Assembly (NCBI GenBank): GCA_016719855.1
Contig: JADJYH010000015.1
Coordinates: forward strand, 62,001-126,000
Source: Saprospiraceae bacterium
GTDB taxonomy: Bacteria > Bacteroidota > Bacteroidia > Chitinophagales > Saprospiraceae
Reading direction: 5' to 3'
Length of the DNA: 64,000 nucleotides
Shown: positions 49,557 to 59,297 of the stretch, one piece after another
Numbering within the stretch: position 1 is the first letter of the stretch
Layout: the number at the start of each line of letters is the position of its first letter
Notes under the pieces: model-generated
The model's database searches: none
What the model saw: the letters and a program-made list of their open reading frames with translations, nothing else
Told to the model about the DNA's origin: nothing
Translations under genes and position numbers: made by a program

Positions 49557-50855
49557 TTAGTTTTTGCCACGAAAATCGTATCGAATACCGCTGAAACATG
49601 CGATTGTAGGTGCCATAGTTGTTATTGGGCAGCAGGTCCTTCAAGCCAAATTTGTGCCCAATTGCAGGCTCCAAGCTTTTGATAAACGGCAGTTCAGGCC
49701 ACCGGATGCGGCGAAATCAATAACCGAGGTGTTTATGCTCCCGCTGCTTGCATTTGTGGAAGATTCATCGTTTCTATTATCAAAGCAAGCACCCGGAAGT
49801 ATATTTGGAGTCAGACCTGAGTAAAATGGCTGACTCCATTCCAATCATCATGCTAATTCGGGAGCTTATCTGGTAACGGAGCCGAACCGGCACTCGGATA
49901 TAATGGAGTTTCAACGCTTGAAAATATTCAGTGACAACTCCGTTTGAGGCATCAAAGGAATCAATGTCGTCTTTCAATCCATAATTGGTGTTGCTTTGCG
50001 AACCAATGCCAATGTTTTCAAAAACAGGTGCTGTTGTTCCTTCCACAACTATCGTAAGCGGCTGTTGGATATATGAGTAACCAAAGCCAGTCTCAATAGA
50101 CAATCTATTGTTTTTCAATGGTTTAGCAGCGATTGCCATCAACATCCTCCAGAAGCAGGACTAGTTAGCGTACTCATCCCAGCACCCTCAAGTGCATAAC
50201 TCCAACGAGTTGATAAAAGGTTATTAATGCTGGTGCTGACGTTAGGCGGCGGTAGTTCAGAAAAATCAATCACTTGCATATCGCTGGCCTCAAGTAGCGC
50301 AGGTGAAATTGTCCTTGTAGGCAAAACTGGGTCTGATACCTCGGCAATTTCGGAGGAACTCGCCGAATTAGCCACGAACGATTCAGCCTGTTTTTGTGAA
50401 GCAAAATTAGATGCTTGGCCTTGGTCAATTGGTTGCTTATCGGCCACAATTTGAATCACTTCAGGCTTATTTTGCCTTGGCATTGATATAGCAGCGGCAG
50501 GTTTGTTCTTTGTCACCCATAAAGGTTCATGCCTAAGCGGCACATTGGTAGTTGCATTTCCATTGGTTGGCAAGGGTTTTCAGTTTTGGAATTGATGGAT
50601 TTGAGGTTGAAGGGCCTTCAACCACTCCAGCCACTGGCTGTGACGGAGCAGTGGCAGTGACAGTCGCTTTTTGCCAAAACAAAAAACCCAGCCCATGCCA
50701 AAATCAAAATACCTGCCAGCGCAGCCAGCCACCACCAAGTAAACCTGCGGCGACGCTCGACCTGCACTGGCATCTCACGGTCGAGCAGATTGCTCATTTT
50801 GGACCAAAGCTTGGTCGGTGAATTTTTCGTCAATATGTAATCTCTTATCCTGCAT
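49557..50855 (-). pseudogene. Anti-sigma-like/outer membrane beta-barrel two-part protein, multiply frameshifted
   Basis: The start ATG at 50855 overlaps the end of the ECF sigma gene. Corrected, the N-terminus reads MQDKRLHIDEKFTDQAWSKMSNLLDREMPV, then RRRRFTWWWLAALAGILILAWAGF (one membrane helix), a long proline/serine-rich linker, and a C-terminal barrel domain (RLSIETGFGYSYIQQPLTIVV, YFQALKLHYIRVPVRLRYQI, LNCRLSKAWSLQLGT) ending GIRYDFRGKN. At least four indels are needed, at about 50805, 50690, 50590 and 50140 and again below 49850. Similar helix-plus-barrel proteins often follow ECF sigma genes in Bacteroidota. A role in sensing or sigma control is inference. Confidence 0.6.
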
Positions 50856-51402
50856 AATTCCTCATTTCCTGTTGATGAATCATTTGTTTTAATTTCTGTC
50901 GGGCATTGGCAAGGTGCCACTTTGAGGTGCCATCGCTAATGCCAAGTTGCTCGCCAATTTCAGCATGTGAAAACCCTTCGATAGCATAAAGCCTAAAAAC
51001 TTCGGCGCTCGCTGGGGGCAGCGAATCCACCATCCGAAGGATGTCCTCTGCATAAAGTTGGCTGACCGGACTTGCTTGGACTGACTGGTCCCGCTCCTCA
51101 AAAACCAGAAAGTGAATGTATTTCTGTTGGTCACGAAAGTAGTCTGCCAAGCTGTGCCAAACCAGCCTTCGCACCCAACCCTCCAACGAACCCTTGAAAG
51201 AGTAGAGGTGGATCTTTTTGAAAACCCTCAGGAACCCATTGTTCACGATGGACATTGCCTCGTCTCGGTCGTCCGTTCGGCGCAGGCACATTTCCATCAT
51301 AGTAGGGAAAAACCGCCGGTAGAACTGCTCCTGCCAGTAGCGGTCGTTGGCGATGCAGCCCTCGACCAGTTCCTCGTCGGTATGTTGCCGGTTTTTGAAC
51401 AA
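50845..51402 (-). CDS. ECF-type RNA polymerase sigma factor
   Basis: The 185-residue protein has sigma-70 region 2 (residues about 25-95: WQEQFYRRFFPTMMEMCLRRTDDRDEAMSIVNNGFLRVF, then GSLEGWVRRLVWHSLADYFR) and region 4 (about 125-175: LPPASAEVFRLYAIEGFSHAEIGEQLGISDGTSKWHLANARQKLK). It directs transcription of an unknown regulon. The next gene overlaps its end by about 11 bases and encodes a membrane-spanning partner, which suggests a sigma/anti-sigma pair. The frame is intact although the downstream region is badly broken. Confidence 0.92.
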   Translation of the reverse strand: MFKNRQHTDEELVEGCIANDRYWQEQFYRRFFPTMMEMCLRRTDDRDEAMSIVNNGFLRVFKKIHLYSFKGSLEGWVRRLVWHSLADYFRDQQKYIHFLVFEERDQSVQASPVSQLYAEDILRMVDSLPPASAEVFRLYAIEGFSHAEIGEQLGISDGTSKWHLANARQKLKQMIHQQEMRNYAG

Positions 51403-51480
51403 ATGGAATCCCCTTTGCTAAATTATTTTACAATCAATTGATTATCAAGAAAATACAACAAGCCAACAAAGCAGGTTGCG

Positions 51481-52269
51481 TTATTTCCAAAACCCAATTC
51501 CTACCCGGATGAAGATCCGCCGAAAATCAATCTTCCGCTCTTCCAAATCTCCGTTGTGAAGCGTTCGATTGAAACTCGCCCGCTGAAACTTGGGCCCGAT
51601 GTCCAAATTAATATCGAGCCCTTCGATAGTTCTATCGCGATAGCCGATAGCCAAGTGTCCCATCGGCCCACCTTCAGCCTTCGTTATTTCAAGGCGCTTT
51701 CTGGCAAATGCGAGCGAATAGCCACCTGCTGCCAGCGCATAAAAATTGCCCGATTTTTTTTTGGAGGGTAAAAAACTGCGCACCTCCCCAAACAGGGGAT
51801 AGACCGTTTCGCCCCGACGGGAGTAGTTGTCAATGCCAAAACCAGCACCAACGCCCAGGAACTGGTTCAGTTGATAACCAAAAACCTGGCTAAACCCGGC
51901 ACCGAGCGACAAGCCTTCGCCGCCGCTGTTTCCAGCAGCGAACGAAAGCATGGAGGCAGTGTAGAGGCCATGTGTTTTCGCCTTTGGTAGCGAGGCTGGT
52001 TTTTTTGTTGGCAGCTGCCGTTTTTCATCCGTGGGAAGTTCAATCCCCTGCTGGATTTTGGCAATATCGGCATCCAAAAGTTCCATGATTTGGCCATCCG
52101 ATTGTTCCAAACGCAGCGTATGCCCCGGCGAGTACTGCAAGATTTTCCCGGTCAATATTTTTCCATCCTTCATCGTCACAACGTCTTTGCTCGGCGCTTG
52201 TGCCGAGGCAGGGTTACAGATGGCCACGAGCAGCAACAGGAGCAAATTGAACAGTGCATTTTCTTTCAT
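51481..52269 (-). CDS. Outer membrane beta-barrel protein, unknown function
   Basis: The ATG at 52269 gives a signal peptide (MKENALFNLLLLLLVAICNPASAQ). A short domain follows (DVVTMKDGKILTGKILQYSPGHTLRLEQSDGQIMELLDADIAKIQ), resembling small beta domains often found before barrels. From about residue 120, alternating strands form a barrel (LSLGAGFSQVFGYQLNQFLGVGAGFGIDNYS, FYALAAGGYSLAFARKRLEI, GHLAIGYRDRTIEGLDINLDIGPKFQ) ending FIRVGIGFWK. The frame is intact. The extension to 52326 lies before the signal and is not used. Ligand unknown. Confidence 0.75.
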   Translation of the reverse strand: MKENALFNLLLLLLVAICNPASAQAPSKDVVTMKDGKILTGKILQYSPGHTLRLEQSDGQIMELLDADIAKIQQGIELPTDEKRQLPTKKPASLPKAKTHGLYTASMLSFAAGNSGGEGLSLGAGFSQVFGYQLNQFLGVGAGFGIDNYSRRGETVYPLFGEVRSFLPSKKKSGNFYALAAGGYSLAFARKRLEITKAEGGPMGHLAIGYRDRTIEGLDINLDIGPKFQRASFNRTLHNGDLEERKIDFRRIFIRVGIGFWK

Positions 52270-52421
52270 GTCAGCATATTTTGAAAAAATTTCTGACAAG
52301 GTATCAACGGTTGCGATTCCCTGCAAGCTGGTTGGTGTTAAAATCTGAAACCTGACGGAAAGTCAGACATGATAGGAAGTAAAAAAGGTTGGGTAAAACC
52401 CAAAAAAGAGAAGAATACCTT

Positions 52422-52463
52422 GCCCTCAATATCTCAAACCCTCAAATTCTCAAACCCTCAATT
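52422..52463 (-). repeat. Word array overlapping the algH stop codon
   Basis: Tandem copies of TTGAGGGT/TTGAGAAT-type words on the minus strand. The TGA stop of algH is formed inside the first TTGAGGG word. No complementary second arm is evident, unlike other arrays in the window. Confidence 0.6.
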
Positions 52464-53013
52464 GTAAGTCACCGAGTCAGGCATGCTGGCAATGACGGTG
52501 AAGAGGTCGCCTTTGTTGGACATGATTTGCGACCAGAGGGAGTCCGGACGGGATTTGAAAACATAGTTTGGGTGCATATTGGCGGTGACCCAAGAGCCGA
52601 TTTCCATTTCTTCCTGCAATTGGCTCTCCGACCAGCCCGAGTAACCGACAAAAAAGCGGATGTTCTCAGGAGTGACCAATTCGGAGCTGATAAGGAACTT
52701 CAGTTGGTCAAAATCGCCGCCCCACCACACGCCGTCACCAATTTTGCGGCTGTCCTCAATCAAATCGCCCACGTTATGGATGTAGTGGATGGTATCGGTC
52801 TGCACTGGCCCGCCGAAATAAACCTGTGAATCAAACTCCCGGGAACCCACTTCGAGTTCATCCACCCGCATATCAAGCTTCTTGTTCAAAATAAACCCAA
52901 TGCTCCCTCTTCGTTGTGCTCGCAGCAACACAGCCGTCCGCTTGAAGTTGGGGTCGAGCATGAACGGCTCCGGCCAACAGGATACTACCACTTCGTAAAG
53001 AAATACCTGCCAT
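52458..53013 (-). CDS. YqgE/AlgH family protein, small frameshifts near the N-terminus
   Basis: The ATG at 53013 gives MAGISLRSGSILLA, the normal AlgH start. One extra G near 52971 shifts the frame before EPFMLDPNFKRTAVLL, and a compensating pair near 52907-52925 garbles what should be CEHNEEGSIGFILNKKL. Typical blocks follow: VYFGGPVQTDTIHYIHN, WWGGDFDQLK, IRFFVGYSGWSESQLQEEMEIGSW and the C-terminal LWSQIM. The rebuilt length is about 185 residues. The family is widespread, named after an alginate regulator, and its exact function is unknown. It lies downstream of fabD. Confidence 0.85.
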
Positions 53014-53075
53014 TTTATAAGATTATGAGCGCCAAGATGCAGCAAGAATTTTGAAAATGCAAGAAAGGAAATAGA

Positions 53076-53228
53076 CGTTTGACGATAGACACTTGACATT
53101 AGATTTTAACCTGAGGGTTTTGAAGTAAAAATTTACCTTTTCCCAAAACGTCCAACCCTCTTTTACTGAAAATCTACAGTCAACGGTCTCCTGTCTAATG
53201 TCTAATGTCCAAAATCTAAAGTCTTCCC
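53076..53228 (-). repeat. Word array between fabD and algH
   Basis: One block (53175-53223) holds repeated words like GACATTAGAC on the minus strand, starting within 10 bases of the fabD stop. A second block (53076-53104) holds similar words (GACATTAGAT, GACACTTGAC in complement). The two blocks flank about 70 bases of other sequence. Confidence 0.55.
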
Positions 53229-54107
53229 TCACAAAGTCGCTGTCGGGAACCTCCTATCCACCCGTGCGACGAAGCCACGTAGCACCTTACCAGTGCCACC
53301 TACTTCAACGAACTCGGTGGCGCCGTCGCCAATCATGTTTTGCATGGTCTGCGTCCAGCGCACTGGGGCGGTCAACTGGTCAACCAAGTTTTGTCGAATC
53401 TTGTCTGGGTCTGTTTCCGGCAGTGCGTTTACGTTTTGGTAAATATAGCAAATAGGAGCCGTGAAGTTCGTAGCCTCCAGCGCTGCTTTCAGTTCTTCCT
53501 TCGCAGGTTGCATCAACGGAGAGTGGAATGCCCCACCGACTTGCAGCACAATGGCCTTGCTCGCACCTGCCTCCTGGCACTTAACAACTGCAGCCTCAAT
53601 GCCTGCTACCGAGCCGGAAATCACCAACTGCCCGGGACAATTGTAGTTGGCCGGCACCACCACGTCATTGATGCTGGCGCAAATTTCTTCCACCACCTCA
53701 TCGGCGAGGCCAAGCACGGCGGCCATGGTTCCCTCGGTCATTTCACAGGCCCGTTGCATGGCCAGCGCCCGTTGCTGAACCAGTCGAAGGCCATCCTCGA
53801 AGGACATGCCGCCAATAGCCACCAACGCAGAAAACTCGCCCAACGAATGGCCAGCCACAGCGCTAGGCCTGAAGTCGGCACCCGCCATTTTTGCCCTAAT
53901 TATGGAATGTAGAAATACCGCAGGCTGAGTAATTTTGGTCTGTTTCAGTGCCTCTGCGTCACCTTCGAACATTACATCGGTGATGCGGTAACCGAGAATT
54001 TCATTGGCCTGTTCGAACAGTTCTTTAGCCAAGCCATTGTTCTCGTACATGTCCTTGCCCATGCCTTCGAACTGTGAACCTTGCCCGGGAAAAATGTAAG
54101 CTTTCAT
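53229..54107 (-). CDS. fabD: Malonyl-CoA:ACP transacylase
   Basis: This cytosolic enzyme moves malonyl from CoA to acyl carrier protein for fatty acid synthesis. The 292-residue protein starts MKAYIFPGQGSQFEGMGKD, has the nucleophile in GHSLGEFSAL, the GTMAAVLGL segment, NYNCPGQLVISG, and the active-site His in GGAFHSPLM. All are in the expected order and the length is normal. The frame is intact. It is followed by algH and preceded by galE on the same strand. Confidence 0.96.
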   Translation of the reverse strand: MKAYIFPGQGSQFEGMGKDMYENNGLAKELFEQANEILGYRITDVMFEGDAEALKQTKITQPAVFLHSIIRAKMAGADFRPSAVAGHSLGEFSALVAIGGMSFEDGLRLVQQRALAMQRACEMTEGTMAAVLGLADEVVEEICASINDVVVPANYNCPGQLVISGSVAGIEAAVVKCQEAGASKAIVLQVGGAFHSPLMQPAKEELKAALEATNFTAPICYIYQNVNALPETDPDKIRQNLVDQLTAPVRWTQTMQNMIGDGATEFVEVGGTGKVLRGFVARVDRRFPTATL

Positions 54108-54169
54108 GTCTTTCTGTTTTTTTGTGATTGTTTAATGTTTGCTGCATAATCCTAATCCGACTACACCGA

Positions 54170-55192
54170 CTACCCCCCGCCTACCGCACTTTGCCAAGCC
54201 CAAGCCGACCGCATGATTTCCTCGATGCCCCGTTCAGGCTTCCAGCCAAGCAGCCGCTCGGCCTTGTCACGGTTGGCATAAATGGCCACCACATCGCCAG
54301 CCCTTCGTGGGCCGATGACGTAGTTAAGTCGTTGCCCCGTCACCTTTTCGAAGGCGTGAATGGCCTCCAGCACCGTCACGCCATCGCCAATGCCGACGTT
54401 GAAAATCTCGCTTGACCCTGTGTTTTTTCCTGCCATCAAATACCGAAGGCATGCCGTGTGAGCGGCAGCTAGGTCCATCACATGGATGTAATCACGCACG
54501 CAGGAGCCGTCACGGGTGTCGTAGTCACTGCCAAAAACCGTCATGCTCGCCCGCTTTCCGATGGCCGTTTCGGTGATGACAGGCACGAGGTTGCTGGCCT
54601 TCGTTCGTGGCGATTCGCCGATGAGCGCCGACTCGTGCGCCCCCGCCGGGTTGAAGTACCGCAGTGAAATGGCCCGCACCGTTGGCGTCACTTTCGTAAA
54701 ATCCTCGATGATTTTTTCACCCATCTGCTTCGTGCGGGCGTAGGGGCACTCCAGCCTCCTGAAGGGCGTCGTCTCTGTCACAGGCAGTTCCGAGGCATTG
54801 CCGTACACCGAACAACTGGACGAAAAAATGACGTTCGGCACTCCAAACTCCTGTGCACAGGCCAGCACATTGATGAGGCTCTCGTTGTTGTTGTGAAAAT
54901 AGCGCAAGGGCTGGAAAACCGACTCCTCCACGCTCTTCAGCGCCGCAAAATGGATGATGCCGACGATGCCGGGGTTTTTCTCAAAAACCGCTCTCGTTTT
55001 TTCGAGGTCGCAGAGGTCAACTTGGTAGTTGAGCACCTGTTTGCCTGTGATTTTTTGAATGCCCTCCAACGGTTTCTCATCGGAATTGGACAGGTTGTCA
55101 ATGGAAATGACCTCGAAGCCATTGTTTATCAAATCTACTACCGTGTGGCTGCCAATATAACCGCAGCCGCCTGTGACGAGGACTTTTTGCAT
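54170..55192 (-). CDS. galE: UDP-glucose 4-epimerase
   Basis: This enzyme interconverts UDP-glucose and UDP-galactose using bound NAD. The 340-residue short-chain dehydrogenase has the Rossmann motif GGCGYIGSHTV, the catalytic Ser in SSSCSVYG, and the Tyr/Lys pair in PYARTKQMGEK. Typical GalE blocks follow: LRYFNPAGAHESALIGE, TRDGSCVRDYIHVMDLA and IFNVGIGDGVTVLE. The frame is intact. It supplies galactose units for LPS or exopolysaccharide. The next gene (fabD) is 62 bases downstream. Confidence 0.95.
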   Translation of the reverse strand: MQKVLVTGGCGYIGSHTVVDLINNGFEVISIDNLSNSDEKPLEGIQKITGKQVLNYQVDLCDLEKTRAVFEKNPGIVGIIHFAALKSVEESVFQPLRYFHNNNESLINVLACAQEFGVPNVIFSSSCSVYGNASELPVTETTPFRRLECPYARTKQMGEKIIEDFTKVTPTVRAISLRYFNPAGAHESALIGESPRTKASNLVPVITETAIGKRASMTVFGSDYDTRDGSCVRDYIHVMDLAAAHTACLRYLMAGKNTGSSEIFNVGIGDGVTVLEAIHAFEKVTGQRLNYVIGPRRAGDVVAIYANRDKAERLLGWKPERGIEEIMRSAWAWQSAVGGG

Positions 55193-55507
55193 TATAGTTT
55201 TTCAATTTTATTGAGTATTAGCATGGCGGCACAAGGTAATTGAAATAATAGATATGGCTGCATTTCCAAGCCTTACTGCGGTATCAGGCGGTATTTTCAA
55301 CCAGTGCCACTTGCTGTTTTTCACATAATCAAAAAATCATTTTTAAAAACTACCAAACATGAGTGAACATCTCCAAGTCACGCCTCGTTTCAGCATTAAC
55401 ACCTAGATTAAGTTGGACAAAACCGGTAATATCCACTGCCCTTTTCATTGCTTGAAACCGGGAGGCTTCCCTCCTTTTAAATCACTAATATTTTAAAACT
55501 TAAGCTA
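55193..55507. other. Divergent intergenic region between galE and the OmpA lipoprotein
   Basis: This 315-base gap holds promoters in both directions by position, but I find no exact TAnnTTTG box. A short GC-rich hairpin (GGGAGG-CTT-CCCTCC followed by TTTT, about 55468-55485) sits 25 bases before the OmpA gene and could affect its leader. Confidence 0.4.
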
Positions 55508-56416
55508 ATGAAAAAGCTAAGCCTAATGCTAATTTTAGCAACGATCCTACTTTCCTCTTGCGTTGTCAGCAAACGGAAATACGAAGACCTTCAAAACAGC
55601 AACAATGCCCTGCAAACACAGTACTCAATTTTGCAATCAGATTTCACGGATTGCGAGAGCCAAGTGGATTCACTGGAAGGTGAACTCGTGGTAAGAGGCG
55701 ATGTTTTGCATGAGCAAAAACAGCAGTACGTGAGCCTCCAACAAAAGCTGGATGAGTTCCAGAAAACAAACAACAACCTTTTGGTTCGCCTGTCTGATTT
55801 TTCCATTGTGGATGAAAAAGGGGCCGAAAGCATCCGGGAGTCACTGCAAAAAATCAACGAGCAGAACGCCTACATCGCCGACATGTCCCAATCAATGAAG
55901 CGCAAGGACAGCCTCAACAATTTGTTGATGATGAAACTCAAGCGTTCATTAGTCAATGTGGACGACAAAGATGTTTCCGTCCATGTGAAAAAAGGCGTGG
56001 TTTATATTTCGCTGTCTGACAAGATGTTGTACCGTTCTGGCAGTTCCAAAATCAATTCCAGCGCCGACACCGTATTGGCAAAAATTGCCAAAATCATCAA
56101 CGACCATCAAGGTTACGACGTGCTCGTGGAAGGCCATACGGACAATGTGCCCATCGGAAATATTGACTGCATGGAGGACAACTGGGATCTCAGCGCCAAA
56201 AGAGCCATCGCAGTGGTGCGTGTTTTGCAGAAAAAATACAACGTGGCACCAGAGCGCTTGACAGCAGGAGGGCGTTCCTACTATGATTCTAAAAACGAAA
56301 ACACGACGGAAGCCGACCGCAGCGTGAACCGTCGTACTGACATCGTCATCTTGCCGAAACTTGACCAGTTTTTCGAGATGATGGAACCGGAGACAACCGC
56401 TGGCGGTAGCAACTAA
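55508..56416 (+). CDS. OmpA-family lipoprotein with coiled-coil region
   Basis: The protein has a lipoprotein signal (MKKLSLMLILATILLSSC). Residues about 25-150 are a long helical, probably coiled-coil, region (DLQNSNNALQTQYSILQSDFTDCESQ and on). The C-terminal OmpA domain (about 160-290) has VLVEGHTDNVPIGN, NWDLSAKRAIAVVRVLQ, RLTAGGRSYYDS and SVNRRTDIVIL, with the Asp and Arg used for diaminopimelate binding. It likely links the outer membrane to peptidoglycan, across a distance set by the coil. Frame intact. A terminator follows 50 bases after the stop. Confidence 0.9.
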   Translation: MKKLSLMLILATILLSSCVVSKRKYEDLQNSNNALQTQYSILQSDFTDCESQVDSLEGELVVRGDVLHEQKQQYVSLQQKLDEFQKTNNNLLVRLSDFSIVDEKGAESIRESLQKINEQNAYIADMSQSMKRKDSLNNLLMMKLKRSLVNVDDKDVSVHVKKGVVYISLSDKMLYRSGSSKINSSADTVLAKIAKIINDHQGYDVLVEGHTDNVPIGNIDCMEDNWDLSAKRAIAVVRVLQKKYNVAPERLTAGGRSYYDSKNENTTEADRSVNRRTDIVILPKLDQFFEMMEPETTAGGSN

Positions 56417-56465
56417 TCAGCCTCGCTGATTTTAGCTTAACTTACTGGTGGTTTTATATATCCTG

Positions 56466-56503
56466 AACGAGCATTCCCATATTGGGGTGCTCGTTTTTTT
56501 TTT
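56466..56503 (+). terminator. Rho-independent terminator after the OmpA lipoprotein
   Basis: AACGAGCA pairs with TGCTCGTT around a short loop with a further CCCATATTGGGG stem, then a run of nine or more T. Confidence 0.85.
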
Positions 56504-56563
56504 GCATTATTAGTCCATTCCATAGCCAATCTGACTTGTGCGCCTATTTTTACCAAAAAAAAC

Positions 56564-57343
<780 letters not shown>

Positions 57344-57352
<9 letters not shown>

Positions 57353-57420
57353 GGTATGGAGGTATGGGAACCCCCCATACCTCCATTCCTCAGACCTCAA
57401 TATCTCATACCTACATACCT
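57344..57420. repeat. Palindromic word array containing both stop codons of convergent genes
   Basis: Tandem GAGGTATG words on the left (57344-57368) face CATACCTC-type words on the right (57376-57420). The inner parts pair around a very small loop. The cysQ stop (TGA, 57350-57352) and the echA stop (57413-57411) are both formed by the repeat words. The fold could act as a terminator-like barrier in both directions, though it lacks a T run. Confidence 0.8.
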
Positions 57421-58193
57421 TTAAAATTCGCCTTCCTTTTCTCCAAAAACGCCGAAGCGCCTTCCCGGAAATCGGCGGTACCTGCCGCTTCGCCGAAGGC
57501 GGAAACCTCTTTGGCAAAGCCAATCTCACCCGGCGCAAAATAGGTGTTCACGGCCTCGATGACCTTCTGCACAGCAATCGGCCCTTTCGTGGCGATTTTC
57601 TCCAAAATCTCCGTTGCCTTCGCAACTTCCTCGCCGGCTGGCACCACGTGGTTGACGAGACCGAGGCGCAGGGCCTCTTCGGCATTGAGCATGTCGCCCG
57701 TGAGCAGTAGTTCCAGCGCCTTGGTCTTGCCGATGTACTGGATGAGCCGCTGTGAACCGCCGTAGCCAGGGATGATGCCGAGGTTAACCTCTGGCTGCCC
57801 AAATTTCGCCCGCTCTCCAGCAATTCGCAGGTGGCAGGCCATTGCCAGCTCGCAGCCGCCGCCGAGTGCAAAGCCGTTGACGGCAGCAATCACGGGCTTT
57901 GCGAAGCGCTCAATCAGCAAGAAAATGTCTTGGCCTCGCTTGGACAATCTGGCTGCGGACGCAACGTCCAGCGATAGGAACTCCGTGATGTCGGCCCCAG
58001 CGACGAATGCCTTTTCGCCCGCCCCGGTAACGATGACGCCCTTGATGTCCTTGCGTTTTGGTGCATCTTCTCCAAAGAACTGCTTCAGGTCTGAGAAGGT
58101 CGCCGTATTCAGCGCATTCAGCGCCTGTGGACGGTTGACTGTGACGAGCAGGATGCCGTTGTTTTCAGTAATTAGTAGATTTTCGTAGTGCAT
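57411..58193 (-). CDS. Enoyl-CoA hydratase/isomerase family protein
   Basis: The 260-residue crotonase-fold protein has the segment AFVAGADITEF, the oxyanion-hole helix NGFALGGGCELAMACHLRIA, and the two catalytic Glu positions in ELAMAC and PEVNLGIIPGYGGSQRL. This suits a short-chain enoyl-CoA hydratase of fatty acid or amino-acid breakdown. The C-terminal ASAFLEKRKANFKG is standard. Frame intact. A 197-bp MITE-like palindrome ends 13 bases upstream of its start codon, so its promoter must be inside or beyond that element. Confidence 0.92.
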   Translation of the reverse strand: MHYENLLITENNGILLVTVNRPQALNALNTATFSDLKQFFGEDAPKRKDIKGVIVTGAGEKAFVAGADITEFLSLDVASAARLSKRGQDIFLLIERFAKPVIAAVNGFALGGGCELAMACHLRIAGERAKFGQPEVNLGIIPGYGGSQRLIQYIGKTKALELLLTGDMLNAEEALRLGLVNHVVPAGEEVAKATEILEKIATKGPIAVQKVIEAVNTYFAPGEIGFAKEVSAFGEAAGTADFREGASAFLEKRKANFKGM

Positions 58194-58205
58194 AATTTAT
58201 GATTT

Positions 58206-58402
58206 ATGCGAATTAGGGGTTGAAATAGGTGCATAGCACCGAAATATTTGTAGGAAACGTGGTATTTCTCGGTATTGAGGTGCAGCGCACCGGGAAATTT
58301 CGGTGCGCTGCACCTCAACCCACTTTCTCAACTACTTGGCTACAAAGATTTCGCCGCTATGCGGCTGTGTTTTGGGGGCTTATTTCAACCCCTAATTCGC
58401 AT
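58206..58402. mobile_element. MITE-like palindromic element, 197 bp
   Basis: Perfect 22-bp terminal inverted repeats (58206-58227 and 58381-58402, ATGCGAATTAGGGGTTGAAA and two more bases). GATTT flanks both ends (58201-58205 and 58403-58407), as a 5-bp target duplication would. Inside is a second perfect 18-bp stem (TTGAGGTGCAGCGCACCG and its complement) with an 8-base loop, and TTTGTAG/CTACAAA pairs between them. There is no coding capacity. It looks like a non-autonomous element moved by a transposase elsewhere in the genome. Confidence 0.8.
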
Positions 58403-58434
58403 GATTTACTCGTTGGCCTCCAATGGCCAATGAC

Positions 58435-59283
58435 TCAAATGACTTTCATGACAATTAACCGATACGACCACAACCCCTGCTTCCAGGCCCGGTATTGCGC
58501 CAGCCCAGTTTTGTAATGTACCCGCCCAAAATGGGTTCCATTGTGAAAGAGGTTGTACCATTTCGTGCCAATCATCCCAGCCAGTGCGAACCACCGGTAT
58601 TTTATGATGGACTTGCGGATATTGGTCGTTACATCCAAATCATTTGGAGGCGTGAAATTATGCCTTTTCGTTAAATCCGTCAGTTCTCCAATGGACAACA
58701 CATCGCTCATGGCCCAGCCGTTGAGCATGGTCTGCATGACAGGCGTTTCTGTGATTTTCCAGTTGCCCTCCTTGAACACGTCGGCGATGAGCAGCTTGCC
58801 ACCGGGCTTGAGTACCCGGCGCATTTCCTTGAAAAACAAGGACTTGTCCGTGGCAGTCTGCATGGATTCAACAGCCCAAACCACGTCGAAATGGTGGTCG
58901 GGAAACCGAGTCTGCGTGTAGTCCATCCGCTCGAAATTGGCCAAGTGGCCGATGCCGTTTTTCTCGGCGAAACGGGTGGCGGTGCGCACTTGCCGCTCGC
59001 TCAGGGTGATGCCAGTGACTTGGCAACCTATGTTTGTTGACAAAAAAATGGACGAGCCCCCTACCCCACAGCCTGCATCCAAAACGAGGTCGTTCGAAGT
59101 GATTTTTCCCAGGGCTGCCAATTGCGCATTGGTGTTCAGGATGGCATCGGCGAGGGTCTTCGTACTGTCATCCCAAATGCCGTAATGCAGGCCCATGCTC
59201 TGCTCCATCTTCCAAAACTGGCGGTAGTGCGGCTCGGTGTGGTCGTAGTAATTGGTGATATCCTCGGTGGTGAAGGTTCGCAC
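58435..59283 (-). CDS. SAM-dependent methyltransferase (gamma-tocopherol/sterol-type class)
   Basis: The 282-residue class I methyltransferase has motif I LVLDAGCGVGGSSIFLS, GITLSERQV, the motif near FERMDYTQTRFPDHHFDVVWAVESM, and RRVLKPGGKLLIADVFK. The N-terminal YDHTEPHYRQFWKMEQSMGLHYGIWDD and the later helical part (SIIKYRWFALAGMIGTKWYNLFHNGTHF) resemble the methyltransferases of small lipid or quinone-like substrates. I cannot name the substrate. Frame intact. It lies between porQ and the MITE-like element on the same strand. Confidence 0.85.
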   Translation of the reverse strand: MRTFTTEDITNYYDHTEPHYRQFWKMEQSMGLHYGIWDDSTKTLADAILNTNAQLAALGKITSNDLVLDAGCGVGGSSIFLSTNIGCQVTGITLSERQVRTATRFAEKNGIGHLANFERMDYTQTRFPDHHFDVVWAVESMQTATDKSLFFKEMRRVLKPGGKLLIADVFKEGNWKITETPVMQTMLNGWAMSDVLSIGELTDLTKRHNFTPPNDLDVTTNIRKSIIKYRWFALAGMIGTKWYNLFHNGTHFGRVHYKTGLAQYRAWKQGLWSYRLIVMKVI

Positions 59284-59297
59284 GAAATTTAGTTATG

